Of a stretch of 64,000 bases of DNA, positions 32,643 to 41,798 are shown piece by piece. The notes beneath the pieces were generated by a model, which saw nothing but the letters and a program-made list of their open reading frames with translations, made no database searches and was not told where the DNA came from. Position 1 is the first letter of the stretch. Each line of letters starts with the position of its first letter. Origin of the DNA: Streptomyces griseoincarnatus (lineage in GTDB: Bacteria > Actinomycetota > Actinomycetes > Streptomycetales > Streptomycetaceae); contig BMTH01000018.1 of NCBI GenBank assembly GCA_014649575.1, positions 1 through 64,000 of the forward strand, written 5' to 3'. The position numbers and the translations under genes were made by a program.

Positions 32643-33053
32643 TCAGGGATGGCCGGTCTCGTGTTCGGGCAGCCGTGCCCGCAGTGTGGTGGCGAAGTCC
32701 TCGGCGCGGGCGAGCTGGACGCGTAGCTTCTCCACCTGCTCCGCCGCGCTGTGTTCGTACTCCCGCACACGCTGAAGGAGCGCCTCGCGCTCGTCCGGGC
32801 CGAGTTCACCGCCGTCGTCGAGGCGGTCGGTGGCGTCCAGCAGGTCGCGCATCTGGTCCAGGGTGAAGCCGAGAGGCTTCATCCGCCGGATGACCATGAG
32901 ACGGGCGACATCGGTCTCGGTGTAGAGGCGGAAACCTCCCTGGGAGCGGGCCGAGGGGACGACGAGACCGGTCTGCTCGTAGTGGCGGATGGTGCGCAGG
33001 GACAGCTCGGTGCGCGCGGCGACCTCGCCGATCTGCATGTGTTTGCCGTCCAC
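32643..33053 (-). CDS. MerR family transcriptional regulator
   Basis: A 136-residue MerR-type activator/repressor: winged-helix IGEVAARTELSLRTIRHYEQ, LYTETDVARLMVIRRMKPLG, then a coiled-coil (LLQRVREYEHSAAEQVEKLR) for dimerisation. There are no Cys, so it is not a classical metal sensor. The GTG at 33053 has GGGAG 8 nt upstream; ATG 33038 is the alternative. It diverges from the SulP transporter, and a MerR-type dyad lies between, about 56 bp upstream. Confidence 0.85.
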   Translation of the reverse strand: MDGKHMQIGEVAARTELSLRTIRHYEQTGLVVPSARSQGGFRLYTETDVARLMVIRRMKPLGFTLDQMRDLLDATDRLDDGGELGPDEREALLQRVREYEHSAAEQVEKLRVQLARAEDFATTLRARLPEHETGHP

Positions 33054-33108
33054 GTCCCTGCTCCCGGCCTTTCCCGCACGGCGGTGCCTTCTGAGCCCGC
33101 CGATGCCT

Positions 33109-33129
33109 ACTCTAACGTTAGGGTAGAGT
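33109..33129. promoter_or_regulatory. Candidate MerR operator
   Basis: ACTCTA and TAGAGT form a 21-bp dyad that encloses a second palindrome, CTAACGTTAG. Long dyads of this kind between divergent promoters are typical MerR-family operators. Confidence 0.5.
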
Positions 33130-33449
33130 TGATGACGGTGAGGGCAGCCCGGCTGCCCCCGCTGTCGTCGTACCGGGGCCGATGCCGCCCCGGCGAAGAT
33201 CCGATTCTTGCAGGAGAGAAGCGTGCGCGAGCCCATGACGCCCGGCGCCGCCGCCTGCCCGCCGTGACGTTTCGCCCCTGGACGTGAGCCGGTGGCGCCC
33301 TAGCGCCCGCCCACTCCGTCCCCTTCTGGTCCCCCGGCTCCGCGCTGACGGGGCCGTCCCGCGGGGTGCCGGCCCGGCTTCTCCGCGTCCTCCCGCCCGT
33401 CCCCGGCCTGCCCCGGGGGTGTGCCCGAGCACGACAGGTTCCTGAACTC

Positions 33450-34958
33450 TTGCCTTCCGCTACCGCTGTGCCCCAGGCCGCGCGCCTGCGCGGCCTGAAG
33501 CCCGACTGGCTGAACAACCCGAAGGTATGGCGCACCGAGGTCCTCGCCGGCCTGGTCGTCGCCCTGGCGCTGATCCCCGAGGCCATCTCCTTCTCGATCA
33601 TCGCCGGGGTCGACCCGGCGGTCGGCCTGTTCGCCTCCTTCACCATGGCCGTGGTCATCTCGATCGTCGGCGGCCGCCGCGCGATGATCTCGGCCGCCAC
33701 CGGTGCCATCGCCCTGGTCGTCGCACCGCTCAACCGCGAGCACGGCCTGGGCTATCTGGTCGCCGCCGTCATCCTCGCCGGCGTCTTCCAGGTCGCCCTG
33801 GGCGCGCTGGGGGTGGCGAAGCTGATGCGGTTCATCCCCCGCTCGGTGATGGTCGGCTTCGTCAACGCGCTCGCCATCCTGATCTTCATGGCCCAGGTCC
33901 CCGAGATGACCGACGTGCCGTGGCCGGTCTACCCGCTGATCATCGGTGGGCTGGCGCTGATGGTGTTCTTCCCCAAGGTCACCACCATGATCCCGGCGCC
34001 GTTGGTCTCCATCGTGATCCTCACCGTGATCACCGTCGGCGCGGCCGTCGCGGTGCCGACCGTCGGGGACAAGGGCGCGCTGCCGTCCTCGCTTCCCACG
34101 CCCGGTCTCCCGGACGTGCCGTTCACGACGGACACGCTGACCACGATCGCCCCGTACGCGTTCGCCATGGCGCTGGTCGGCCTGATGGAGTCGCTGATGA
34201 CCGCGAAGCTGGTCGACGAGATCACCGACACCCACTCCAACAAGACCCGTGAATCGGTCGGTCAGGGCATCGCCAACATCGTCACCGGCCTCTTCGGCGG
34301 CATGGGCGGCTGCGCCATGATCGGTCAGACGATGATCAACGTGAAGGTCTCCGGCGCTCGCACCCGGATGTCCACCTTCCTCGCCGGGGCATTCCTGATG
34401 GTGCTGTGCATCGTCTTCGGGCCGATCGTCTCCGACATTCCCATGGCCGCGCTGGTCGCCGTCATGATCATGGTGTCGTTCGCGACCTTCGACTGGCACT
34501 CCATCGCCCCCAGGACGCTCAAGCGGATGCCTGCCGGTGAGATCGCTGTCATGGTGATCACCGTCGCCTGCGTGGTCGCCACCCACAACCTCGCCGTCGG
34601 CGTCGTCGTCGGCTCCATCACCGCCATGGTCATCTTCGCCAAGCGCGTCGCGCACCTCGCCGAGGTCACCGCCGTCACCGACCCCGACGGCACCACGGTC
34701 GTCTACCGGGTCACGGGCGAGCTGTTCTTCGCCTCCTCCAACGACCTCGTCGGCCAGTTCGACTACGCGGGCGATCCGAAGCAGGTCGTCATCGACCTGT
34801 CTGCCGCGCACATCTGGGACGCCTCCTCCGTCGCTGCCCTGGACGCGATCGAGACCAAGTACGCCCAACGCGGCAAGAGCGTCGAGATCATCGGCCTGAA
34901 CGACCCCAGCGCCCACCTGCACAACAAGCTCAGCGGTGAACTCGAAGCCAGTCACTGA
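33450..34958 (+). CDS. SulP family anion transporter with STAS domain
   Basis: A transporter of about 500 residues: LKPDWLNNPKVWRTEVLAG, the SulP signature PEAISFSIIAGVDPAVGLF, about 11-12 membrane helices, and a C-terminal STAS domain (VVIDLSAAHIWDASSVAALD) near residues 420-500. SulP proteins carry sulfate or bicarbonate. The start is unclear: TTG 33450 fits the usual N-terminus, and GTG 33366 is also in frame. The intergenic stretch 33130-33449 shows no other gene. The divergent MerR gene may regulate it. Confidence 0.88.
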   Translation: MPSATAVPQAARLRGLKPDWLNNPKVWRTEVLAGLVVALALIPEAISFSIIAGVDPAVGLFASFTMAVVISIVGGRRAMISAATGAIALVVAPLNREHGLGYLVAAVILAGVFQVALGALGVAKLMRFIPRSVMVGFVNALAILIFMAQVPEMTDVPWPVYPLIIGGLALMVFFPKVTTMIPAPLVSIVILTVITVGAAVAVPTVGDKGALPSSLPTPGLPDVPFTTDTLTTIAPYAFAMALVGLMESLMTAKLVDEITDTHSNKTRESVGQGIANIVTGLFGGMGGCAMIGQTMINVKVSGARTRMSTFLAGAFLMVLCIVFGPIVSDIPMAALVAVMIMVSFATFDWHSIAPRTLKRMPAGEIAVMVITVACVVATHNLAVGVVVGSITAMVIFAKRVAHLAEVTAVTDPDGTTVVYRVTGELFFASSNDLVGQFDYAGDPKQVVIDLSAAHIWDASSVAALDAIETKYAQRGKSVEIIGLNDPSAHLHNKLSGELEASH

Positions 34959-35080
34959 CCTCCACCTGGTCCGCCCGTCCTGGCCCTCAACCGCCCGGAC
35001 CGGCGCGACGCCGGCTCTCCGGGCTCATGGTCGACCACCATCGCCACGACTGCCGAGATGAAGGCAAGTGGCCGCGTTGC

Positions 35081-35121
35081 GAGACGAAGCGGGCCCCGGC
35101 TCATGCCGGGGCCCGCCGTCT
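35081..35121 (+). terminator. Terminator downstream of the SulP gene
   Basis: GCGGGCCCCGGC pairs perfectly with GCCGGGGCCCGC (35089-35116) around TCAT, extended outward by a GAGACG/GTCTC pairing with a small bulge. Confidence 0.8.
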
Positions 35122-35558
35122 CGTATGGCGTTGCGAGCCGCAGTGGCGAGACTCCCACGAGCCAGGATGCGTAGCGCGACGTGAGGGAGGTCGTTGTCGG
35201 AGACCTGGGCGTAGCTGCGTTCGATCCGTTACGCAGCGATCCCTCTCCTCGTGGATCTCCGTCATGGCGGCTCCGCGAACGCTGCGTTGAGGGTGGAGTG
35301 CGTGTCCCCCCGAGGTGGCGCGAGAAGACGGCGTCCAGCAGCTGCCGAAGTGCCGGGCGATTGCTGCTGTTGAGCATCAGCCGGTGATCCCAGAGCTCCG
35401 CCGGGAAGTCAGCAGTTTGGAGCGTCCAAGACAGCTGTCGAGGCAGTCAGGTTTCCAGTGCTGGGCGGAGGGCCGAGCGATGCTGGTCATGGCGCGACGG
35501 GCGCCCCAGGTGCAGGGCGCCAGAACCTGCCGCGGCCGCGGCCGGGGCAGGCGGTCGC
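35122..35558. other. Gap with possible gene remnant
   Basis: No intact gene. A minus-strand stretch near 35150-35260 reads protein-like (SYAQVSDNDLPHVALRILA) but has no start and is broken by stops; I cannot assign a family. Confidence 0.3.
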
Positions 35559-36842
35559 TCATGGGGCGTCGGGCCGGTGCTCGGTGATCCAGCGGGCTGC
35601 CAGGAGTCCCGAGGCGGCGGTGAGGACGGCGGCAGCGACGACGGTGGCGTCGAGGCCGAGGGCGTCGGCGAGGATGCCGGCGACGAGGGCCCCGGCGGCG
35701 TAGCCGATGTCCCGCCAGAACCGGTAGGTGCCCAGGGCGTTGGCCCGCCAGCCCGGGTGGGCGTGGTCGGAGACGGAGGCGATGAGGGCCGGGTAGACCA
35801 TGGCCGTGCCCAAGCCCAGGAGAACCGCGGACAGGATGCCCGCGAGGAGCGGCCGGTCGAGGAGGGCGGGGGCGAGGACGAAGCCTGCAGCCTGGACGAG
35901 CATGCCGTAGACGATGAGCGGTTTGCGGCCGATGCGGTCGGCGAGGTGGCCAGTGGGGATCTGTCCGAGGCCCCACAGGATGGGGTAGAGGCCCTTGATC
36001 AGGCCGACGGCGGCGAGGCCGAGGCCGTGGTCGGTGAAGAGGAGGGGGAAGACGCCCCAGGTGAGGCCGTCGTTGAGGTTGTTGATCAGCCCGGCCTGGC
36101 TGGCACCGCGAAGGGAGCGGTTGCGCCAGGACGTCCGGGCGAACGTCGCCTTCAGGCCGGTGTCCTCGTCCGTCGGCAGCGGCTTGGTGTGGTTGGCCAG
36201 TTCGAGGGCGACGTGGGCAGCGGTGTCGCGCACGACGAGGGCGAGGGCGAGGCCCGCGATGACGAACACGACACCGATGAGCTCGGGTACGGGGCGCAGT
36301 CCGTAACTGGTGGCGAGGTAGCCCGTGAGCAGTGCGGTGACGCCGACGGCGGTGTATCCGGCGGCCTCGTTCAGGCCGGTGGCCAGGCCGCGCCGGGAGG
36401 GGCCGACGAGGTCGATCTTCATGTTGACGGTCATCGACCAGGTCAGGCCCTGGTTGAGGCCGAGCAGGACGTTGGCGGCGACGACCCAGCCCCAGGAGGG
36501 TGCGTAGGCGAGGGCGAAGGGGACGGGGATGCCGAGCAGCCAGCCCGCGACGAGAAGCTGCTTGCGGCGGAAGCGGGCGGTGAGCGCGCCGGCGGCGAGG
36601 TTGGTGAGCGCCTTTGTGAGGCCGAAGGCGATGATGAAGGAGAAGACGGCCAGGTCGCTGGTCAGGCCGAAGGTCTCGGAGCCGATGAGCGGGACGGTGG
36701 TGCGTTCCAGGCCCACCAGGCCGCCGACGCAGATGTTGACGATGACCAGCAGGGTGAACTGCAGCCAGTTTTCCCGTAGCCCGAGCCGTACGGGGCGCCC
36801 GGCGGCGTCGGTCGGGGTGGTGGCGCTGGGTGTGGCGTTCAC
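35559..36842 (-). CDS. MFS transporter, sulfur-operon associated
   Basis: A 427-residue 12-helix major facilitator. The loop 2-3 motif appears as AGALTARFRRKQL and loop 8-9 as GHLADRIGRKPL. It overlaps the upstream metallo-beta-lactamase/rhodanese gene by 4 bp, so the two are one operon facing away from an ArsR-rhodanese regulator. Export of a sulfur oxyanion or drug-like compound is possible; the substrate cannot be told from sequence. Confidence 0.82.
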   Translation of the reverse strand: MNATPSATTPTDAAGRPVRLGLRENWLQFTLLVIVNICVGGLVGLERTTVPLIGSETFGLTSDLAVFSFIIAFGLTKALTNLAAGALTARFRRKQLLVAGWLLGIPVPFALAYAPSWGWVVAANVLLGLNQGLTWSMTVNMKIDLVGPSRRGLATGLNEAAGYTAVGVTALLTGYLATSYGLRPVPELIGVVFVIAGLALALVVRDTAAHVALELANHTKPLPTDEDTGLKATFARTSWRNRSLRGASQAGLINNLNDGLTWGVFPLLFTDHGLGLAAVGLIKGLYPILWGLGQIPTGHLADRIGRKPLIVYGMLVQAAGFVLAPALLDRPLLAGILSAVLLGLGTAMVYPALIASVSDHAHPGWRANALGTYRFWRDIGYAAGALVAGILADALGLDATVVAAAVLTAASGLLAARWITEHRPDAP

Positions 36843-38236
36843 GAGCGGGTGTCCTCCGTGCCCTGGGCGAGCTGCCGGCCGTGGGCGGCGGTGTAGCCGT
36901 CCAGGACGGCGATGTCGGTGTGACCGGCGCGCTCCAGGAGACTGGCGGCGGTCATGGCGCGCTCGCCGTGCCCGCGGGCCACGACCGGGCTGGTCGGGGC
37001 GTCGTCGGCGGACTCGTTCAGGGCGCCGAGTTCGATATGCACGGCGCCGGGGACGTGACCGGCGGCGAACTCGGCTTCCTGCCGGACATCGACGTAGGGG
37101 CGGCCGACGGCGCGGTCGGCGGTGAGGAACGCGGTGGTGGCCTGAGCGTTGCCGTCGGCGAGCCAGGCTTCCATGCCGCCGGTGAGACGGCCGGCGAGGT
37201 GCTCGTAGCCGATCTTGTATGCCGGCCAGACGATCTCGTTCAGGTCCTGGTCGTCGTTGACGACGAACGCGAGGGGCGCGGTGTCGGGCAGGAGCCAGCC
37301 GAGCCAGGTGGCGAACTGGCCGCGCAGCGGGATGGACAGGGAGCCGGGGATATGGCCGGCGGCATGGTCGGCAGCCGGGCGGGCATCGACGACGTGGGCG
37401 CCGTCGGCGATCAGGGCCCTCACTTGCTGCGCGGCCAGGGCAGGCAGCGCGGGCTGGGCGTCCAGCACCGCCGGGCCGTGCCGGTTGATCTCGCCGAGGC
37501 GGTCGAAGTAGGCGGGGTAGGTGCCCAGGCTCGCGATCAGCTGGGCCATGAAGGTGTCCTCGTCGAGGGCGGCTAGCAGCGGGTCGGCCTGCTCCTGGGC
37601 TCCGATGGTGGTGGTGCGCTCGGTGCCGGGCGGTGCGGAGCAGAACGCACCGGCGCCGTGAGTGGGCCGCACCGCGGTCTCGTCCGGCAGCTCGGTCAGC
37701 CCCTTCAGCGACCGGTACTGGGCGCGGGCGAGCTCTTCGGTGCGGTCGGTGCCCAGGAGGTCGGTGCGGGCGGCGGAGTTCACGATCAGCGACCCGCCGG
37801 TGAACACTCCGAGCTTGCGGGAGCCGTCCAGTAGAAGGAGGGAAAGGTGCTCGTCGGTGTGGCCGGGGGTGGCGAGGGCCCGCAGGGCCAGCCCGCCGAG
37901 GTCGACCTCGGCGCCGTCGGCCAGCGCTCGGTGCGCGAAGGCCCGGCGGCCGGCTGCGGAGGCGAGGATCCTGGCGCCGAGGTCGTGGCCGAGCTGGACG
38001 GCGCCGGAGAGGAAGTCGGCGTGCAGATGCGTGTCCGCCGCGTACGCGACGGTCAGGCCGCGCCGCTCTGCCGCTGCCCGCAGAGCGCGCAGGTCGCGGC
38101 CGGAGTCCACGGCCAGGGCGCGTCCGTCGCCGAGGTCGAGCAGGTAGGCGCTGTTGCCCAGTCCTTCGTCGACCAGCGCTACGAGGTGATCGTCCGCGAA
38201 GCCCACGGCGTCCTCCAATCTCGGGAACGGGGGCAT
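36839..38236 (-). CDS. Metallo-beta-lactamase fold protein with two rhodanese domains
   Basis: A 465-residue persulfide-dioxygenase-like protein. The lactamase domain has the metal motif THLHADFLSG, GHTDEHLSLL and PTHGAGAFC. Two rhodanese domains follow (AHVVDARPAADHAAGHIPGS, shown in part; and YVDVRQEAEFAAGHVPGA). In both, the position of the active-site Cys appears replaced (LAFVVNDDQ; SPVVARGHGER), so they may be structural. Enzymes of this type detoxify glutathione- or mycothiol-persulfides. The ATG at 38236 lies 31 bp from a palindromic operator shared with the ArsR gene. Confidence 0.82.
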   Translation of the reverse strand: MPPFPRLEDAVGFADDHLVALVDEGLGNSAYLLDLGDGRALAVDSGRDLRALRAAAERRGLTVAYAADTHLHADFLSGAVQLGHDLGARILASAAGRRAFAHRALADGAEVDLGGLALRALATPGHTDEHLSLLLLDGSRKLGVFTGGSLIVNSAARTDLLGTDRTEELARAQYRSLKGLTELPDETAVRPTHGAGAFCSAPPGTERTTTIGAQEQADPLLAALDEDTFMAQLIASLGTYPAYFDRLGEINRHGPAVLDAQPALPALAAQQVRALIADGAHVVDARPAADHAAGHIPGSLSIPLRGQFATWLGWLLPDTAPLAFVVNDDQDLNEIVWPAYKIGYEHLAGRLTGGMEAWLADGNAQATTAFLTADRAVGRPYVDVRQEAEFAAGHVPGAVHIELGALNESADDAPTSPVVARGHGERAMTAASLLERAGHTDIAVLDGYTAAHGRQLAQGTEDTRS

Positions 38237-38266
38237 GTGGTCACACCCGCCAGACTGAATTACGAT

Positions 38267-38278
38267 AATCCATGGATT
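38267..38278. promoter_or_regulatory. Palindromic operator between rhodanese-MBL operon and ArsR-rhodanese gene
   Basis: AATCCATGGATT is a perfect 12-bp palindrome inside the longer imperfect ATAATCCATGGATTTAT. It lies between divergent starts and in front of the ArsR ribosome site, as expected for autoregulation. Confidence 0.65.
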
Positions 38279-38291
38279 TATGGAGGATGCC

Positions 38292-38969
38292 ATGTCGGAG
38301 CACACGAAGAGCGCGACGAAGGCGCGGCTGTACGACGCGTTCGCGGCCAGCGGTAAGGCGCTGGCCAGCGGAAAGCGTCTGGAGCTGCTGGATCTGCTGG
38401 CACAGGGCGAGCGCACCGTCGACGCGCTGGCGAAGGCGGCCGGTCTGAACCTGACCACTGCCTCGGCGCATCTGCAGACGCTCAAGCAGGCCGGTTTCGT
38501 CGCCACCCGCCGCGAGGGCGTGCGCATCCACTACCGGCTCGCCGGTGACGACGTCGCGCAGCTGTTCGTGCTGCTGCGCAAGGTCGCCGACCGCCACCAG
38601 GCCGCCGTGCCCGCCGCCCGCGATGCCTACCTCGGCGAGGACACCTCCGCCGGGCTCGGCCGTGAGGAACTGCGGGCTCGGATCGCCGCCGGCGATGTCG
38701 TCGTTCTCGACGTGCGGCCGGTGGAGGAATACCAGGCCGGGCATATTCCCGGAGCCCTCTCCATCCCGGTCGACGAGTTGGCCGGCCGGATCAACGAGCT
38801 GCCCGAGGACCTGGAGATCGTCGTCTACTGCCGCGGCGAGTACTGCGTCCTGGCCCACGACGCCGTGCGGCTGCTGACCGACCGGGGCCGCCGCGCGATC
38901 CGCCTCAACGACGGCATGCTCGAGTGGCGGCTGTCGGAGCTGCCCGTCGACGCCTCGGACCTCACGTGA
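38292..38969 (+). CDS. ArsR-type repressor fused to a rhodanese domain
   Basis: A 225-residue fusion: ArsR winged helix (RLELLDLLAQGERTVDALA, LTTASAHLQTLKQAGFV) in residues ~20-95, then a rhodanese (VVVLDVRPVEEYQAGHIPGA) with an intact active loop VVYCRGEYCVLA. It has a Cys pair in CRGEYC that could sense persulfide, as in sulfide-responsive ArsR proteins. The ATG at 38292 has GGAGG 6 nt upstream. It probably represses the divergent MBL-MFS operon through the palindrome between them. Confidence 0.87.
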   Translation: MSEHTKSATKARLYDAFAASGKALASGKRLELLDLLAQGERTVDALAKAAGLNLTTASAHLQTLKQAGFVATRREGVRIHYRLAGDDVAQLFVLLRKVADRHQAAVPAARDAYLGEDTSAGLGREELRARIAAGDVVVLDVRPVEEYQAGHIPGALSIPVDELAGRINELPEDLEIVVYCRGEYCVLAHDAVRLLTDRGRRAIRLNDGMLEWRLSELPVDASDLT

Positions 38970-38984
38970 CCGCCCCGGGCGGCG

Positions 38985-39411
38985 GCCATCCCGTCCTCGT
39001 CCGCTCCCTGCCCGTCCGGGGCCGTGCGGAACGACACCGCCGCGGCCGTCGCCGCCTTCCCGCAGAGGCACCCGCGGGTGGCCCGCGTCTACCACCCAGG
39101 GTTGGCCACCGGCGAGCAGAAGCGCATCGTGGGTGCGCAGATGCGCGGCGGAGGCGGCATGCTCAGCGCCGTCCTGGACGCGAACACGGAGCGGACCGCC
39201 GCGGTGGTGGACCGGCTGAGGCTGTTCGCCATCGCACCCAGCCTCGGCGGAGTCGAGTCCCTGGTCACTCAACCCCTCACCACCCACCACGGCCTGGACC
39301 CGGCCGAGCGCGCCAAGCGCGGCATCGCCGACAGCATGGTCCGCCTCTCCGCCGGCCTCGAAGACGGCAACGTCCTGATCGCCGACCGCGCGCAGGCCCT
39401 CGACGCCGACC
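38985..39411 (+). pseudogene. 3' fragment of a cystathionine gamma-lyase/synthase-type gene
   Basis: The frame from GTG 39024 codes about 130 residues typical of the C-terminal domain of Cys/Met-metabolism PLP enzymes (RHPRVARVYHPGLATGEQ, FAIAPSLGGVESLVTQPLT, ADSMVRLSAGLED-like SMVRLSAGLEDG). The N-terminal two thirds with the PLP lysine are absent. Just upstream, LVRSLPVRGR continues the same domain in another frame, so a frameshift is also present. It is a relic of a transsulfuration gene within the sulfur block. Confidence 0.8.
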
Positions 39412-39546
39412 GAACTCACCTCGATGCACCGGCCCACAACGCTTCTCAATCGGCGCCGGGCCGGTGCCACGGCCGCCCTCTTGTCGAGACCGGCCAGGCC
39501 CGCCCGGCCGGTCCCGCACCACTCATCGCCGCTCCGGAGAAGAGAC

Positions 39547-40812
39547 ATGACCAGCACCGCGCCCGGTACGACGGCCTCCATACCCGACCCCGCCCAGGCC
39601 CAGCCCCACATCCTGCGCGTCCTGGTCGCCTCCCAGGTCCTCAGCGGTGCGGGTCTCGCCGCCGGCGTCACCGTCGGAGGCCTCCTCGCCCAGGACATGC
39701 TCGGCACCACCAGCCTCGCCGGACTGCCCAGCGCCCTGTTCACCGCCGGCTCCGCCCTCGCCGCCGTCACCGTCGGCCGCGTCTCCCAGGCCAGAGGCCG
39801 CCGCCCCGGCCTCGCCGCCGGATACCTCACCGGCGCCCTCGGCTCGGCCGGCGTCATCGCAGCCGCCGTCCTGGACAACCCCGTCCTGCTGTTCATCGCC
39901 CTGTTCGTCTACGGCGCCGGCACTGCCACCAACCTCCAGGCCCGCTACGCCGGAGCCGACCTCGCCCCACCCGGCCACCGCGCCCGCGCCGTCTCCACCG
40001 TCCTGGTCGCCACCACCCTCGGCGGCGTCGCCGGACCCAACCTCGCCGCCCCCGCCGGCACCCTCGCCGAACACCTCGGCATCCCCCACCTCGCCGGACT
40101 CTTCGTCATCTCCGGCGCCGCCTACGCGCTGGCCGCACTCGTCCTCGCCCTCTGGCTGCGCCCCGACCCGCTGCTCCTGGCTCGTGACATCGCCCAGGCC
40201 AAGGAAGCCGACACCGACACCAACCCGGCCGCCGACAGCGGTGACGCCGACACCAGCGAGGGTCGCGGGGGCGTGGTCCTCGGCGCACTCGTCATGATCC
40301 TCACCCAGCTCGTCATGGTCGCGATCATGACGATGACACCGGTCCACATGCACGACCACGGCCACTCCACCGCCGCCTCCGGCCTCGTCATCGGCATCCA
40401 CATCGGCGCCATGTACCTGCCCTCACCCCTCACCGGCTGGCTCGTCGACCGCTACGGCCGCATGAAGATCGTCGCCGCCTCCGGCATCACCCTGCTCGCC
40501 GCCGGCATCCTCGCCGCCGCAGCGCCCGGCGACTCCGTCGCCCTCCTCGCTCTCGCCCTGGCCCTGCTGGGGCTGGGCTGGAACTTGGGCCTCGTCTCGG
40601 GCACCGCGATCATCACCGACACCGTTCCGCTCGCCACCCGCGCCAAGACCCAGGGCCTGGTCGACGTCTCCATCGCCATTGCCGGGGCCACCGGCGGCAT
40701 GGCCTCCGGCATCGTGGTCGCCGCCACCAGCTACCCCGCCCTTGCCCTGACCGGCGGAGCCCTTTCCCTCGCCCTTCTGCCCGCCGTCGCCGCGACCGCC
40801 TACCGCCGATGA
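39547..40812 (+). CDS. MFS transporter with His-rich loop
   Basis: A 421-residue 12-helix transporter. It has GRVSQARGRRPGLAAGY in loop 2-3 and DRYGRMKIVAA in loop 8-9. The segment MTMTPVHMHDHGHSTAAS near the middle is rich in His and could bind metal. The ATG has GGAG 8 nt upstream. A TusA-like gene overlaps its stop. Substrate unknown; placement in a sulfur block suggests a sulfur compound, but the His cluster leaves metal export open. Confidence 0.8.
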   Translation: MTSTAPGTTASIPDPAQAQPHILRVLVASQVLSGAGLAAGVTVGGLLAQDMLGTTSLAGLPSALFTAGSALAAVTVGRVSQARGRRPGLAAGYLTGALGSAGVIAAAVLDNPVLLFIALFVYGAGTATNLQARYAGADLAPPGHRARAVSTVLVATTLGGVAGPNLAAPAGTLAEHLGIPHLAGLFVISGAAYALAALVLALWLRPDPLLLARDIAQAKEADTDTNPAADSGDADTSEGRGGVVLGALVMILTQLVMVAIMTMTPVHMHDHGHSTAASGLVIGIHIGAMYLPSPLTGWLVDRYGRMKIVAASGITLLAAGILAAAAPGDSVALLALALALLGLGWNLGLVSGTAIITDTVPLATRAKTQGLVDVSIAIAGATGGMASGIVVAATSYPALALTGGALSLALLPAVAATAYRR

Positions 40813-41120
40813 ACGCCACGAACCCCAACACCCTCGCGCCCGGCATCACCGTCGACGGCACCGGCCTGCTCTGCGTCACCCTCCTGCTGCGCCTGCGCAA
40901 GGAGATCGACGGCGCCGAACCCGACACCGTCGTCCACGTCGTTGCCACCGACCCGGCGGCCCCGCTCGACCTGCCCGCCTGGTGCCACATGACCGGACAC
41001 CACTACCTCGGCCCTGTGCTGAATTCCGCCGATGCGCCTGTGTACGCACTGCGGATCGCTGCCGGTGCGCGCCCCACACGAGCAGGCTCTCCCTGGCATG
41101 CGGTTGACCCGGGAGGCTGA
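40809..41120 (+). CDS. TusA/SirA-like sulfurtransferase
   Basis: A 103-residue protein with the TusA fold: ITVDGTGLLCVTLLLRLRKE places Cys22 where TusA carries its sulfur-accepting Cys (normally CPxP, here CVT), followed by VVHVVATDPAAPLDLPAWC and MTGHHYLGPV. It would relay persulfide sulfur. It overlaps the MFS gene by 4 bp and fits the rhodanese-rich neighbourhood. Confidence 0.75.
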   Translation: MNATNPNTLAPGITVDGTGLLCVTLLLRLRKEIDGAEPDTVVHVVATDPAAPLDLPAWCHMTGHHYLGPVLNSADAPVYALRIAAGARPTRAGSPWHAVDPGG

Positions 41121-41279
41121 CGGCCCGCCTCATCTCGGTAGCTTGACCGTGCGTTCGGGATGGGCGGTCCCCACCCAGTGCATGGCGGTCTTCTCCATGA
41201 TCCCGAATGCCGCACACATCAGGTCCAGGCCGTCCAGCCGCACTGTGACCGGAGTCCCCCCACAGTGCGGCGACCTTGC

Positions 41280-41798
41280 TCAGCGAGTTGGTACTCCAGC
41301 AGCGGATCGTGTCCTGAGCTGGCGATTGTTGTTGACCTGGAGGTCATACGCCCGCAGGGCGGCGGCAAATGGAGGGCCGGGGACCGTGAATGGCTGGCGG
41401 CGATCATCTTCGTGGCCACCTCGGGCTGCACCTAGCGGCAACTACCACCGGTGTTCGGGCGGGCCTGGCCCACCGCCTACCGGCGTTTCGCCCAGTGGAG
41501 CCGGGAGCGGGGCTGGGCCCGGCTGTACCGCGTGGTCCTCTACGAACTCGGCGTCCGGGGGCGAGCTGGACTGGTCGCGGTGCGCGATCGACTCCGTCAG
41601 CGTCCGGGCGGCAAAGGGGGCCACTGACCGGACCGAATCCGACCGACCGCGGCAAGAGCGATCGAAAATCCACCTGATCACCGACCGGAATGGCGCTGGG
41701 CATCTCCGGCGCCAACGTGCACGACAGCCTCGGCCTGGAGCCGCTGGTGCACGGGATCCCGCCCATCCGTTCATCCGCTTCCGCCGCGGACCGCGCCG
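41280..41798 (+). pseudogene. 5' half of a decayed IS5-like transposase
   Basis: Recognisable IS5-family stretches occur in changing frames: EVIRPQGGGKWRAGDREWLA, then after a stop YRRFAQWSRERGWARLYRV, ELDWSRCAIDSVSVRAAKG, KIHLITDRNG and MALGISGANVHDSLGLEPL. At least three frameshifts or stops make it dead. The reading is cut at 41798 by an IS256-family insertion and resumes at 43205. The left end and its inverted repeat are not clear, so the start is approximate. Confidence 0.8.

Noticed and set aside
33300..34955. Minus-strand frame of about 550 codons rich in Asp, His and Gly
   Set aside because: It looks like a metal-binding protein at first sight but is the antisense of the SulP transporter, whose Val/Ala/Ile codons create this composition.
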